DNA of 64,000 bases from Branchinecta lynchi (taxonomy: Eukaryota; Arthropoda; Branchiopoda; Anostraca; Branchinectidae), in assembly GCA_023053575.1 (NCBI GenBank), contig JAKZAP010000010.1, forward strand, positions 16,329,225 through 16,393,224, in the 5' to 3' direction. Shown here in pieces: positions 13,301 through 23,551 of the stretch (the stretch's first letter is position 1; each line of letters begins with the position of its first letter). The position numbers and the translations under genes were made by a program. The notes beneath the pieces were generated by a model, which was not told the DNA's origin, searched no databases, and was given only the letters and a program-made list of their open reading frames with translations.

Positions 13301-13472
13301 ACGCGCCCCCAAAATTCTACCTATGCACATCCAAGCTGGCATTGAAAAAGTTGGCCCGTTCAACTCCGCTATGGATATCGATCTGACCTCAGCCATCGCT
13401 CGAGCAAAAGCGGTCGACGTGATTGAAGACTTGAAGAAAGACGAGACCGCAGCAGGCGCTGGAGAATTTTAG
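1070..13472 (+). CDS. Tps1: trehalose-6-phosphate synthase/phosphatase, C-terminal six exons (5' partial)
   Basis: This gene makes trehalose: the synthase (GT20) domain joins UDP-glucose to glucose-6-phosphate and the fused HAD phosphatase domain removes the phosphate, normally in the cytosol of fat body cells. I read join(1070..1382, 2621..2898, 4008..4291, 6568..6734, 10949..11252, 13180..13472), about 546 codons. All introns are GT-AG and all phases match. Synthase landmarks are GVDRLDYTKGL, VPSRTDVKEYQ and PLRDGMNLVAKEFVAC. Phosphatase landmarks are DYDGTLAP (nucleophile Asp), AVISGR, YAGNHGL and GDDRTDEDA, so the phosphatase looks catalytically complete. Arthropod family members are roughly 800-850 residues, so about 280-300 residues must lie upstream of the window. 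Introns are large and full of transposons (intron 4 is 4.2 kb). Assignment is by recognised motifs and order. Confidence 0.95.
1486..2430 (+). pseudogene. decayed LINE reverse transcriptase, 3' half
   Basis: A fragmented frame reads RFADDLSLFVISK (RT motif FADD) near 1620. It continues as PHLEYASPVWHSSL and then RLENVQKRAVRIIL-DDNVSCDEALIKLDVLKLTDHRK near 1990-2160, the usual C-terminal block of CR1/L2/Jockey-type LINEs. It ends near 2425 in ATAATAAAATTGATTGACTG, a typical simple-repeat tail. Stops and frameshifts show it is dead. It sits in Tps intron 1. Confidence 0.85.
2621..2898 (+). CDS. Tps1: Tps exon: synthase domain C-terminal part
   Basis: The exon starts in phase 0 after TTGATTTTAG with DELAAFYRDASVALVTPLRDG and continues through NLVAKEFVAC and SPFAGAGEMMHEAL to RRREK. 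The donor GTAAGT starts at 2899 and leaves two bases (AA). The PLRDGMNLVAKEF stretch is the conserved nucleotide-sugar pocket of the family. Confidence 0.94.
3034..3568. mobile_element. foldback DNA transposon with 9 bp target duplication
   Basis: Two arms of about 230 bp are inverted copies of each other. They begin GGGATCGACTAAA and are built from repeated ACTAAAACGAGGAAGGG-like units. The element is flanked on both sides by TAATATATT (3025-3033 and 3569-3577). Long inverted repeats starting GGG and a 9 bp duplication suggest a Mutator-like origin (inference). There is no coding potential. It lies in Tps intron 2. Confidence 0.88.
4008..4291 (+). CDS. Tps1: Tps exon: linker and start of phosphatase domain
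   Basis: The first base completes the AA|G Lys codon left by the previous exon. The exon encodes NDVTAWMHAFIQAM, a linker, and then LLFDYDGTLAPIA, HAD motif I with the nucleophilic Asp. It ends AVIS plus one base of Gly at the donor GTAAAT. The ATG at 3955 is intronic. Confidence 0.93.
4365..5100 (+). pseudogene. decayed LINE 3' fragment
   Basis: Plus-strand reading gives MLLGAVISSDLSWHEN, KKANSAIQMLKTLRKFRVP and KLTFCSFVR, the RT thumb and C-terminal region of a non-LTR element. A broken DKIERLNKRSPQIIYGG follows. It ends near AATAAACTAGAATTGAAATC. It contains a C tract at about 4838. It lies in Tps intron 3. Confidence 0.8.
5101..6567 (+). other. rest of Tps intron 3, no gene recognised
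   Basis: AT-rich intronic sequence with short open frames on both strands that have no recognisable motif. The exon acceptor is at 6567. Confidence 0.5.
6568..6734 (+). CDS. Tps1: Tps exon: phosphatase cap region
   Basis: The exon begins GA after ACTACAG and completes the Gly of ISGR, so HAD motif II spans the junction. It encodes YAGNHGLSILHPDG, conserved in trehalose-6-phosphate phosphatases. It ends in phase 0 at LQEQ before GTAAGC. Confidence 0.93.
7301..7420. repeat. 60 bp tandem duplication
   Basis: Two adjacent 60 bp copies differ at only one or two bases. Each starts near AAAATAAAACTAAAAGATAA and ends in AGTCCAAAGTGATTTC. It lies in Tps intron 4. The near-identity implies a recent duplication. 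Confidence 0.9.
7440..7680 (+). repeat. dispersed repeat shared with the fucosyltransferase 1 upstream region
   Basis: The segment AAAGTTACT-CGCTGACC-TTCCAA-CTTCTCGAAATAGTAACTATTTGCTTA... and a following TGACGTCATG-GTAGC block recur at 41635-41815 in the same order and orientation. It is non-coding and of unknown class. Confidence 0.75.
8096..10871 (+). mobile_element. hairpin-ended modular repeat (Helentron-like), copy A, interrupted
   Basis: The left end is ACAAGAGCTAGAAGCTCATATGG; the right end is a hairpin, TATGGCACTTG (10840-10850) pairing with CAAGTGCCATA (10861-10871). The inside holds repeated blocks with CCACCAAGTTTCATCCCGAT, CATCTGGAAGTACCTTAACT and C tracts up to about 18 bases. 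A 1537 bp hAT-like element splits it at 9212-10748. Related subterminal sequences at both ends plus an end hairpin suggest a Helentron/Helitron-type non-autonomous element (inference). It lies in Tps intron 4. Confidence 0.65.
9212..10748. mobile_element. non-autonomous hAT-like transposon, 1537 bp
   Basis: The terminal inverted repeat TAAGCATGGGCACTGTTCT starts at 9212, and its reverse complement ends at 10748. It is flanked by an exact 8 bp duplication GTCCCTAA (9204-9211, 10749-10756) that fits the hAT preference nTnnnnAn. Both subterminal regions are full of CTGTTCTGTTTT repeats on opposite strands. There is no transposase frame. It is nested in an older repeat. Confidence 0.9.
10949..11252 (+). 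CDS. Tps1: Tps exon: phosphatase domain with HAD motif IV
   Basis: The exon starts AVKEGAWVENK after TTACTTCTAG. It encodes CALEARPPIPWDKG, the conserved Lys region, and YAGDDRTDEDALH, the Mg-binding HAD motif IV. It ends with one base of Gly before GTAAGT. Confidence 0.93.
11400..11538. mobile_element. TA-flanked CACTGTAAAAA MITE, copy 1
   Basis: The left end CACTGTAAAAA follows TA at 11398-11399. The right end reads TTTTACAGTA, one base off the mirror, followed by TA. The inside is GCTACTGGGATTAAT...ATCCCAGTAGTAAAT, a near-palindrome shared with 39191-39361. TA duplication suggests Tc1/mariner-type mobilisation (inference). Confidence 0.8.
12127..12536. mobile_element. TIR element family CAGGGACC, short member
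   Basis: Ends CAGGGACCTATTAATTTCC and CATGTATGGGTCCCTG are inverted, followed inward by a longer inverted stretch (CATTCAGGGGGCTTGTC against GACAAGCCCCCTGAATG). Flanks ATGTTAG and GTATTAG are a diverged 7 bp duplication. The middle runs GTCCTGA directly into CTTGTGCCAACAAATTTT. The member at 20861-22803 carries 1.45 kb at that junction. It lies in Tps intron 5. Confidence 0.82.
13180..13472 (+). CDS. Tps1: Tps last coding exon
   Basis: The exon follows TGCTCTTAG and joins to give KGIAATFRVT, as in other arthropod proteins. It runs to a TAG stop at 13470-13472 through a conserved tail (LLKWVERYMSRRAP) and a variable acidic end. Confidence 0.92.
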
Positions 13473-15460
13473 TCATTTTATTGAGATTGAAACGTTCGTC
13501 GGTTAGAAAAGCTGAGCGCAGTTTTCTCAAGCGAGTGATCTTTGAGGTTATTTGTCTTTAGTTTCAGTTTTCGGTGAGAATCCCGTGGTGTACTAACTTT
13601 TGTTCTGACGTCTATGCGAATTTTACTTTCCGCTAGGAATTGGAACAATTTTTCTCTTGGCTTCTACGGTTTGAGCACACCCGGATACGAAGATCAAGGC
13701 TAGGTAGCAGTGTTGCCACGGTGAGTTTGAGAAAAGGTTCGAGCATTTTAAGCAAACCAAAAATAACCACAAAGTTAGTTGATCACTTAGACCGACTTTT
13801 CGCCCGAAAAAGGATTGATTCGGTTTCATTTCAGACCTTGAATAGGAAGCCATGCTATTACCAAAGTTTGAGTGTAGCCTACTACACTGCAAAAAAATAA
13901 CTCATGCCAAAAATAAAATAGAAGTCTGGGCCTGCAAAGATAAAAAAAAAATTATCCCCAGCCATTAATGGTGAATATTTTAGTCAGCTTAACCGAGTTT
14001 TCGAACGGTGTAAGTATGGGCTAAACGTCACATAAAATATAGTAGGAAGACATGATCCGAAAGCAGCATATTGCAACAGTCTGAGGTCTCTGCAAAAATC
14101 AAACACGACCAACAGTGTTTAAACCACGAGCCAGTCGACGGCAAAATAAGCACTCAGTCTTGAAATATACCAATCTGGCAACACTGGTAAATATGTAGAT
14201 CTTGTTATCCGCCATTCAATGTGAACAGATACCGCTTATTGTCAGAAAGAGCTGGAATATGCTGAAAAAGTCGGCGATCTATCCGTAAAGGATTTATCTG
14301 CACCTGCTCAAACGATGCGGGCAGCATTGGAGATAATTCGTATAACACGTTGAAATGTATTCTTCAACATCAATGATATTGTTCCTGGACTGCTGCATTC
14401 TCTGTTTTGGGTGTATCTGGATTTCAGTGGCGGAATTAAAGTTCTTAGCAGAAAATATGCGGGATCCACAGGCTCGATGGCGCGTGCGATAGCGATAGCC
14501 AGACTCTAGAACAAAATTACAGTTTATACCTTATTCCCAACCCTCATTCAGTTAATTTTGTATACTTTGAATGGGCGTTATATTTTATATTTTTTTCATC
14601 AGATCGCGTATCGGCGTTTATTTTTCTCTGAAATGATGGATATAGTTTGTTGTATACGTGTCTAAATAAAATGCAAACCGTACCAGCGTCCCACTACTGG
14701 CAGCTGTTCCTACCTCCGCGGAAATACCCTCAGTAAAAGAGAAGAATAAAACGTTAACGGCTACAGAGAGATTTCAGGTTGGTTCTACCAAGAACAAATA
14801 ACGAGTAAGAACAATGGTCTCTCATCCATCCACCGACTAAAAATGTTCCGACAAAAATGAGCGGAGGTGGGCCGATACAGAGCCTTCTTGGTCGCCCGTG
14901 TATACTCCTTGGTCTCCGCCGTTACACGCTTAGTCATTTACGAAGAAAAAACGTAGCCACTAGCGAGGCGGATGTTCTGGCCTGTTCACACGGGGAGGAA
15001 ATAGCGTTGGTTTTGTTTGAGTAGACGCTGGCGTCTGATTAGTGATGCGAAAAACAAAAGCGAACTTGATGATGGTCATTCATAATCGCTTTGGTTATAC
15101 CATGACCATCAATACGGAGAATGAAATCCCCTGTGAGATTTCACTGTAAATGACAAACCGGGATTTGAAGCGCACTCACTGAAGTCATGACCCATTGAGT
15201 TTCAACATCTTTAGTTTTAACTTTGTCAGAGGAGTGTAAACTAAGACTAACGTATTAAGGCTTGCGAGGATTACTGAAATTACTGAAAAGGTAGAATAGC
15301 ATGGAATAGCCAAATAATAGGCTACCAGTAGGTGAGTGTATATTTTTTTGTTTTTCTTCCTTTTTTCAAATGTATAATTGAATACATTTCGAGTTAGTAA
15401 GTTAGATTTCAATTCAGCAGTTAATTGAAAGACGAATGTTCGCCTCAACCTGGTCTATCT
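13473..15460 (+). other. Tps 3' region and intergenic DNA, no further gene seen
   Basis: Possible poly(A) signals AATAAA occur at 13912-13917 and 14665-14670. A lone CACTGCAAAAAAATAA near 13886 resembles one end of the CACTGT MITE. I see no convincing coding sequence. Confidence 0.5.
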
Positions 15461-15469
15461 CTTTTTTCT

Positions 15470-15600
15470 TTTAGTTCACTATTTACAAATAATTCGATGT
15501 CATCGGCGTATTTTCCCATCAAATAAAAGTCTTTGGTTTTCGTACTGAGGCCTTGCCATATGAGCTCTAGTTTGTCTAGGACCCACATAGGAGTCCTAGT
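15470..15600 (-). pseudogene. possible decayed reverse transcriptase fragment
   Basis: The minus strand reads LMGKYADDIELFVNSELKEK, which contains a YADD-like RT core. The homologous stretch is too short to assign a clade, and chance similarity is possible. Confidence 0.3.
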
Positions 15601-16204
15601 TTATTTTTTAAATTTAATTCAAAATAGTTTCTGGTTAGTTTGTCACAGTAGAAGCCTATTGTAGGCTATAATGGTCCATCTGCGTAATATTTGTTCATTT
15701 CCAGTCAGCCTACTAAACCTCTAAACCACGGCATTTTTTTTTAAGAATCTGCCTGTTTTCATCTGGTATTTGAGAGCGTGTCCGAATTCAACTTTTGAAC
15801 AGAAAATGCTACATTAACTCCGCAATTTTTGTAACGTTTTGGTTTCGGACTAGAATTTTCGTGAAATTTTACGTGCAATTAATACCGCGAAAAATGTCAC
15901 GAGAAAAGCTGCGACGATGCAGCATTTTATGCGGAGTTTTCAGGAAGAAGCGGAAGGCGCGCTGAAGTGACGATATGTAAAAATTAATAGTAGGAGTTCT
16001 GTAGGGCAAAATGGCCTGAAAACACTAAAACAAATAGTTACAGATGGTTGTTTGAAGTAAAAAAAAAACAGATTAAATTCATTTGAATTAATATCAATAC
16101 AAATAATACGGTACTTTTTTCACTGTGGGATGACAGGAAAATGTACTTAAGTTATTCCTTTTCAAACGGAAAAAAAATAATACAAAAATGATCAGAAGTA
16201 TAAA

Positions 16205-16300
16205 CTAGACCTACGTTGCCCGGGCAACGTGAAGTGTTGCGGCAACCTTTGCCCGGCTTCGCCGACTAAAGTGTTGCGAGAGCAAAACTTTGGTTTTGTT
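16205..16300. repeat. GC-rich hairpin module, copy 1
   Basis: It contains the 18 bp perfect palindrome ACGTTGCCCGGGCAACGT (16213-16230) and GTGTTGCGAGAGCAAAAC. Inverted relatives lie at about 41465-41575 (whole module) and 19750-19795 (part). It marks the left edge of the large repeat block that follows. Confidence 0.75.
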
Positions 16301-16426
16301 TCTTCGCTGTCGGTTAAATGCTGAAATTGTCAACTTATCGAAGCTTTTAAAACGGTATGTTCTAAAAAGAATAATCACATGATCAAAAGCTGTTCTTTAG
16401 CGTTGTAAAACCAACAACAAAACAAT

Positions 16427-19230
16427 ATCGGAAGAAGGGACTACATTGACTTTGCGGTCAGTTGAACTTTATCCTTTTCAATCGTAGATATCGTGACGGA
16501 TGAAAACTTGGAACAATATCTTATATAATCTAGTTGGTATTATAAAGCTATCCGTAACGTTTCAGGATTAAAATACCATCGATGACACTATTAATTATTA
16601 CAAAACTACCTTATTTTTTTACGTTACCGTATCGTTTGTACCCGTTGCGTAAACATTTAATCCTAGGTTATAGCGATAGACCATCGATACAAACTTTCTT
16701 ACCGTCATATTTATAGAAATCGAATACAATGTGCACCAATTTTCAAAAATTTCTAGCCCCTCGTGAACCGATTCTTACTTAGAAGTCCCTCTCCGGTGAC
16801 TGACATCAAATTCACCGGAAACAAATAATGGGTACAACAGCTAGCAAAAGTTGCTAACCCCTCATCGCTGAAGATGATTATAACATAAAAGCCGATTACT
16901 ACTTACAAGTCCCATGCATGTCTTACAACTGGGAAAAAAATTGTTCTTACCATCGAATACACCTGAAAAAAATAACAGGTATACCAACTAGCAAAAGCTG
17001 CAAACTCCTCATTGCCGAAGATGATTATGAGCTAACAGTCGACTGTTGCTTACAGTCAACTGTTGCTTAGAAGTCCCTTACATGTCTCACAACTGGTATC
17101 GCCTATTTTTGGTTTCAGTGTGTACCTAACTCCTGAAGTTGTCAACCCCTTGAAACTTTCATTCTGGTTTATCTCATGAAGGATTTTTGTTAAAAAAAAT
17201 GGATGACATATACTTTGATCAGCTCACCAAGGGCTATCGATTGCCCTAACCACAACAAAAGAATATCGGAAAAAGGTACTAAATTGTCTTTGCAGTCGGT
17301 TGAACTTTATCCTTTTCAATCGTAGACATCGTGACGGATGAAAACTTGGAACAATATCCTATATAATCTAGTTGGTATTATAAAGCTATCCGTTTCAGGA
17401 TTAAAATACCATAGATGACACTATTAATTATTACAAAACTACCTTATTTTTTTACATTACCGTATCGTTTGTACCCGTTGCGTAAACAGGAAATCCTAGG
17501 TTACAGATAGACCATCGATACAAACTTTCTTACCGTCAGATTTATATAAATCGAATACAATGTGCAACAATTTGCACAAATTTCTAGCCCCTCGTGCACC
17601 GGTTCTACTGACAAGTCCCTTTCCCGTGATAGACATCAAGCTCACCGGATAAAAATAATGGGTACACCGGCTAGCAAAAGTTGCAAACCCCTCATCGCTG
17701 AAGATTTTTGTAGCATAACAGCCGGTTATTACTAACAAGTCCCTTGCATGTCTTACAATTGAGAACCAAGCTGTTCTTACCATCAAATGACAGGTACGAC
17801 AACTAGCGAAAGCCGCAAACCCCTCAATGCCGAAGATGATTATGAGGTAACAGTCGACTGTCGCGTACAAGTCCCCTACATGTCTCACAACTGGTATCGC
17901 CTATTTTCGGTTTCAGTGTGTACCGTACTACTGAAGTTGTCAACCCCTTGAAACTTTCAAACTGGTGTATTTCATGATGGAATTTTTGTGCCAAAAAATG
18001 GATGACATATACTTTGATCAGCTCATCAACGGCTATCGATTGCCGTCGAAAAAAAAATTCTACCTGTCTTAGTTCAAAAGTTGACTTTTTTGCCGTAGGC
18101 CAACTTTCTAACGTCACCACTTAGAAAGGAGCAAAGGATAAGCTCTAGTTTCTTTAGTAATGAGAGAACTTCTAAAGTCTAAGAGTTCATCTGATACCAT
18201 TTCTCTACCGCAAACCCAAGTGCAAAAAAACGAATGATAAACTCAGCTGAAATCGCGTACACAAATGGATAGTTGCGTAAACAGTTAATCCTAGGTTACA
18301 GCGATAGACCATCGATACAAACTTTCTACCGTCAGGTTTATAGAAATCGATTACAATGTGCACCAATTTACAAAAGTTCTAGCCCCTCGTGAACCGGTTC
18401 TTACTTACAAGTCTCTCTCCCGTGATAGACATCAAGTTCACCGGATAAAAATAATAGGTACACTAGCGAGCAGAAGTTGTAAACCCCTCATCCCTGAAGA
18501 TGATTGTAGCATACAATGTGCACCCAATTGCAAAAATTCCTAGCCACTCGTGAACCGATTCCTACTTACAAGTCCCTCTCCCGTGATATACATTAACCCT
18601 TAACCGAAAACAAATCATGGGTACACCAGCTAGCAAAAGTTGCAAACCCATCATCGCAGAAGATGATTGTAGCATAACAGCCGATTATTACTTACAAGTC
18701 CCTTGCATACCTTACCATTGGGATCCAAATTGTTCTTACCATCGAATACACCGGAAACAAATAACAGGTACACCAACTAGCAAAAGCGGCAAACCCCTCA
18801 TTACCAAAGATGATTATGAGCCAACAGCCGACTGTTGCTTAAAAGTCCCCTACATGTCTCATAACAGGTATCGCCTATTTTTGTTTTCAGTGTACCTTAC
18901 TACTGAAGTTGTCAACCCCTTTGAAATTTTCAAACTGGTGTATCTCATGAAGGAATTTTTGTACAAAAAAATGGATGACATATACTTTGATCAGCCCATC
19001 AATGGCTATCGATTGCCGTCGGAAAAAAAATTCTACCTGTCTTAGTTCAAAAGTTGACTCTTTTGCCGTAGGCCAACTTTCTAACGTCACAACTTAGAAA
19101 GGAGCAAAGGATAAGCTCTAGTTTCTTTAGCAATGAGAGAATTTTTAAAGTTTAAGGGGCACATCTGATACCGTTACTCTACCGCAAACCCAAGTGCAAA
19201 AAAAAAAAATTATAAACTCAGCTGGAATCG
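16427..19230 (+). repeat. three tandem units of ~0.8-1.0 kb with ~150 bp subrepeats
   Basis: The sequence GCGATAGACCATCGATACAAA recurs near 16675, 17505 and 18303. The spacings are about 830 and 800-970 bp; the last two units share an extra tail with GGATAAGCTCTAGTTTCTTT (about 18138 and 19108). Inside each unit a ~150 bp subrepeat contains AGCTAGCAAAAGTTGCAAAC and CTCATCGCTGAAGATGATT. No coding sense is apparent. It is probably a satellite-like or transposon-internal array. Confidence 0.8.
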
Positions 19231-19749
19231 TCGCAGACATGGACAGAAACAATAGATGGCAGCACTTTCGGACCCGTGGGAAAAAACCACTTTTTTGTCT
19301 CTGTAGATTTTTCTATTTATCACTCAAAGAAGATATGTTGGCTGTGGGGCCGGGTAACTGCCGCATATATTTAACACTTATAGATTTTAATCCATCTTCA
19401 ATTTGAAACTGGTGCCTGCCTGCTTGCGTGCTAGAACGGAGCTTTCCACTCGAAAGCAGAAACATGGTTTGATGAAACGAAAGGTTCGCTACACAACTTG
19501 AGATGGTCCTCTCCGACATAGGCTATACAACTCCACTTCACTTCGCAAACCGTAGGCTCTGGCTCGAGGACAAGCAAAAACCATCCTTATTGGCCCCAGG
19601 CAAGAGTTCTACGGAGCTTTCCAAAATGTAATGTCATATTCATCAATCCGGCCTAAGGTCCACACTTTCCGTAAAAACCGCACAGGTTAGACCCTTCCCA
19701 GTTACCAGGAATAAAATGAAATCGGAGTCATAGGAAAAAAAAAAAAAAA

Positions 19750-19795
19750 AAACGAGGACAAAACCAAAGTGTTGCTCTCGCAACACAATTAGAAT
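19750..19795. repeat. inverted end of the GC hairpin module
   Basis: AAAACCAAAGTGTTGCTCTCG is the reverse complement of the segment at about 16276-16306. The block 16205-19795 therefore has inverted related ends and may be one large element. No clear target duplication was seen. Confidence 0.55.
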
Positions 19796-19799
19796 GGTT

Positions 19800-20860
19800 C
19801 TACCTTTTCTCACAATCTCAGAAAAAACAATGCTGTGTTCACTCTTGTCTGAATGAATTGGAACTGAACTCATCAAGTTTGACCTAATTCCCAACAGCAG
19901 ACTGCTTACTGTCCAAAGAGTCATCCAAAATCCCATTCCAAAGGATTTATAAAGCCCCATCGGTGGTCGCGATGAAAGTACGCGCCGATTTTCAACTGCT
20001 AATTATGCGGAACATAGGCCGATTTTCACTACCGTATTGCTCAAAGTTTTTGTTCTCTTCAAAGTCGCCACTTTTTACAGAAGAAATGAAACTATCTAAT
20101 TCGGACACTATCGCGACATTAATTGCAGAATTTTATGCGAAATTTTCCTGGGCGACTGGATTCAGTTGAGAGCAAATACCTGGAATGAAATTTATCTCTT
20201 CTTGTTCTGGATATTGACACATTCGTAATATCTGCTTTGCATCAAATGCCAGTTTCTGCATATTTCGATACATTCTTAATTGCTTCTGAACTTTCTTGTC
20301 AACCCCGGAAAGCTTGTCTGAATCGATGAGCCGGCAACCGCTGTTTCCGCGTCCGGTCCAGTGTGAACGGGCTTATCACTTCTGCCTCCATTCGATTTTT
20401 CTTCCTCGGTGGTTTACTGCGTTACACCTTCTCTGTAGAGGTAACGACTTTTGATGTCCCGGGTAAGGTCCACCTCCGCTCGTTTACGTCGGGAGTCGAC
20501 TCGACTCAGCTGGGTTGTATGACAGAGATAGGGAGACAGCAGTTCTTGCTTTTATTTGTTCTTGGTTCTACACACAAGTTACAACTAAAGGGATGGACAA
20601 TTTCCCCTATGTGCTAGTCCGGAACCTTCGAAATAGTTGTAATAGCCAGAAACTTTTTACTCTCTCAATAATTCACTCACTCCTAACAGCAACTCTTGTC
20701 TCAAATTCAATTCCACACACTCTCCCACGAAATGACTCATACTTCCCTTCTCGTAACAACTCATAGGGCAAGAATACGGACCAGTTTCAACGCTAAATTT
20801 ACACAAATATTTTGTTATTTTGCCAAGAGGTAAACCATCCCTCATACCCATAAATAACAC
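19800..20860. other. intergenic, no gene recognised
   Basis: Short unrelated open frames on both strands. I see no domain, repeat family member or RNA gene. Confidence 0.4.
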
Positions 20861-20934
20861 CAGGGACCCATAAATTTCCTGTAATGTTTTCCATTCAGGG
20901 GGCCAGTCAATGAAAGATTTTTGATGCCCTCTTG

Positions 20935-21066
20935 ACCGAGCGCGTGATAGTTAGAGAAATACCCACGGGGATAAAAAATACCCTACTATCCAGATAGAAA
21001 AATAGCGCGTGATAGTTCGAGAAATACCCACGGGGATAAAAATACCCTACTATCCAGATAGAAAAA
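20935..21066. repeat. ~65 bp tandem duplication
   Basis: GCGTGATAGTT-GAGAAATACCCACGGGGATAAA...CTATCCAGATAGAAAAA occurs twice in a row. The 12127 element has a single version. Confidence 0.85.
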
Positions 21067-21309
21067 ATTTGTCGCAGCTATTCTATTGTGCTGAACTAGG
21101 GAATATTTATTTCTCTGTAATGGAAGAGTGTCCTGGATCTTTTGTCCTAGCTTAGGTACCTGGTGGCGTGCTGAATAGTCCTGAGTGAAGATGGCCTATA
21201 CAGAAAGGTATTAGTTGTATATAATCATTTTGGTGCATGAATGAAGAGTTGTGTTGTGTCAAAGATGCCGCCATTGACAATGTGTGATAAGTTGTCTTGT
21301 GGTCTTTCG

Positions 21310-22640
21310 GCATGCACCCAATAAAAATTTACAGAATTTGATTTTTTATGTGAAAAAAGAACCTGGTGTGCTGACGAGAATACTGACGCCTGACAAAACC
21401 AACGAGCATTTGATTTTTTCTATGTTTTGCTCCACTAAACTGTACATAACTTGATTTCTTATGTGTAAAATTAATGCCTTGGACCGATAAGACTTGAACT
21501 TCCCGGGTGCACCCGACAAAGTTTGCAGGATTCTCGTTCTTGCGTATAAAAAGAACCTGATGTGCTGACGAGTTGACCGACAAAAACCTAAAAACAATAT
21601 CTCTTCTGGATTACCAAGGCACAATAAAAGCATGCAGAATTTGATTTATTCATTGTTTTGACCGACAAATGTTTGCAGGATTTCCTTTCTTGCGCATAAA
21701 AAGAACCCGATGTGGCGACGAGTCAACCATCGCCGACAAAACATTAACAAATAATCTCTTTGGGACTACTGAGGTACAACAAATTATGCAGAATATGATT
21801 TGTTCATTTCGCCGACAAATTTTTGCAGGATTTCCTTTCTTGCATATAAAAAGAACACTATGTGCCGGAGAGTCGATCATCGTCAGACAAAACATTAAAA
21901 AATTATTTCTTCGGGATTACTAAGGCAAGACAAAAGCATGCAGAATTTGATTTATTCATTTGACCGACAAATGTTTGCAGGATTTCCTTTCTTGCGCATA
22001 AAAAGAACACTATGTGCTGACGAGTCGACCATCAACTGACAAAACATTAAACAATTATTTCTTCAGGATTACTGAGGCACGACAAAAGCATGCAGAATTT
22101 GATTTATTCATTTGACCGACAAATGTTTGCAGGATTTCCTTTCTTGCGCATAAAAATAACACAATGTGCCGGAGAGTCGACCGTCGCCCGACAAAATATT
22201 ACAAATTATTTCTTCAGGATTACTGAGGCACGACAAAAGCATGCAGAACTTGATTTATTCATTTGACAGACAAATGTTTGCAGGATTTCCCTTCTTGCGT
22301 CTAAAAAGAACACGATGTGCCAAAGAGCCGACCAACACCCAACAAAAACACGAACAGATTATTACTTCTGGATTACCGAGGCACGACAAAAGCATGCAGA
22401 ATTTGATTTCTTGCAGAATTCGATTTCTTGCAGAATTTCCTTTCTTGCGTATAAAAAGAACCCAATTTGCCAACGAGTCAACCAACGCGAGACAAAAACA
22501 TTAAAAAAATATTTCTTCTGGATTACTGAGGAGCAACAAAAGCATGCAGAATTCGATTTCTTCTGTGTTTTGCCCGAAAAATGCTTGCAGGATTTCATTT
22601 CTTGCCTATAAAAAAGAACCCGATTTGCCGACGGCTTCTG
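21310..22640. repeat. 151 bp minisatellite array, about 8-9 copies
   Basis: The anchor GTTTGCAGGATTTCCTTTCTT recurs at 21521, 21671, 21821, 21973, 22125, 22276 and 22583 (the latter two with one skipped, degenerate unit between). The period is 150-153 bp. Each unit also has CATAAAAAGAACAC-ATGTGC, GACAAAACATTAA and a TTCAGGATTACTGAGGCA segment. The whole array is inside the 20861-22803 element. Open frames across it are repeat artefacts. Confidence 0.92.
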
Positions 22641-22803
22641 TGGCCTTTGAAACTTGTGGGAACAAATTTTTTCTATCCGAGCAAGAACGCCGATTCTTTC
22701 CAAGCGGAATTTTTGGAAACTAGCTGTCGCTCGGGCAACATAGAAGCATAGGAAATGACGGGCTCCCTGTAAGGAAACTTAACAGGAAATTTATGGGTCT
22801 CTG

Positions 22804-23551
22804 ATAACACCAAGAACAAATAAGAAGTTAAAGCTCTGTGCTACAACCATGCGGAGTCGAGTAGACTCACGGTGCAAACGACCGGATGTAGGAGCTACGC
22901 GAATCATCACAATCAGGCTGTTAAGCTGTGATCAGAATTTACTATCAGCTTATCGCAGTAGAGCTCCAGAGAAGAAAAGCCCTGCTGGTTTATACCATTG
23001 TGATGTCAAAGAGGCCCTACCTAAGAAGAATTGGATTGGGGAACGTCTTCGGCCTGATCCAGAGGCCGCGTTCGCCATCGTCTTGCGTTAAGTTCATTAA
23101 ATCACCTATTGCTGTAAATCTAGCCCTAGGATTAGTTTTTATTTCAGATTTATATTTGTCACTTAAGTAGGGGTAGGATAATTGTTTAAACCCATCTTAC
23201 GTCCTGAAAGGTCACAGCAAACTTTAAGCATTCAGCAAGTCTTGGACTGTCCCCTGAAATCGAGGATTTTCCCAATCAGTCTGTGACTTCAGGATCGCAA
23301 GATTCTTCTACAATAAGCACGGAAGCTTGGTGATTTCTAAACGTCTCAGTAAGTTCACATATGGATAGCCACATCAGCTTCATATGTAAACAAGAAACTT
23401 CCTACTAAACTATTTCGTTTTCCCGGAACCAAGGCTGCATTAAACCATTAATGGTTTAATTGAAATAGTGAAAATAAAGATACAGCCAATTTTATAATTC
23501 CTATGACCTATTGTCACGATACAAACCATGCATACGTGATTGGTCAAAGCC
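22804..23551. other. intergenic, unrecognised open frames only
   Basis: A plus-strand frame near 22928-23170 has no motif I recognise. A palindrome-like TTAAACCATTAATGGTTTAA lies at about 23441-23460. Confidence 0.35.

Larger units (their letters stand above)
20861..22803. mobile_element. TIR element family CAGGGACC, long member with internal minisatellite
   Basis: Ends CAGGGACCCATAAATTTCC and GGAAATTTATGGGTCTCTG are flanked by an exact 7 bp duplication ATAACAC (20854-20860, 22804-22810). The two shoulder regions match the 410 bp element at 12127. The extra DNA begins right after AGTCCTGA (about 21183) and ends before CTTGTGGGAACAAATTTT (about 22652). There is no transposase frame. Confidence 0.88.

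Noticed and set aside
21310..22640. CRISPR-like spaced repeats
   Set aside because: The unit is 151 bp and repeats along its whole length with no unique spacers; the genome is animal.
21329..22703. Several ~80-110 residue frames on both strands
   Set aside because: They recur with the 151 bp tandem unit in every frame and have no coding character.
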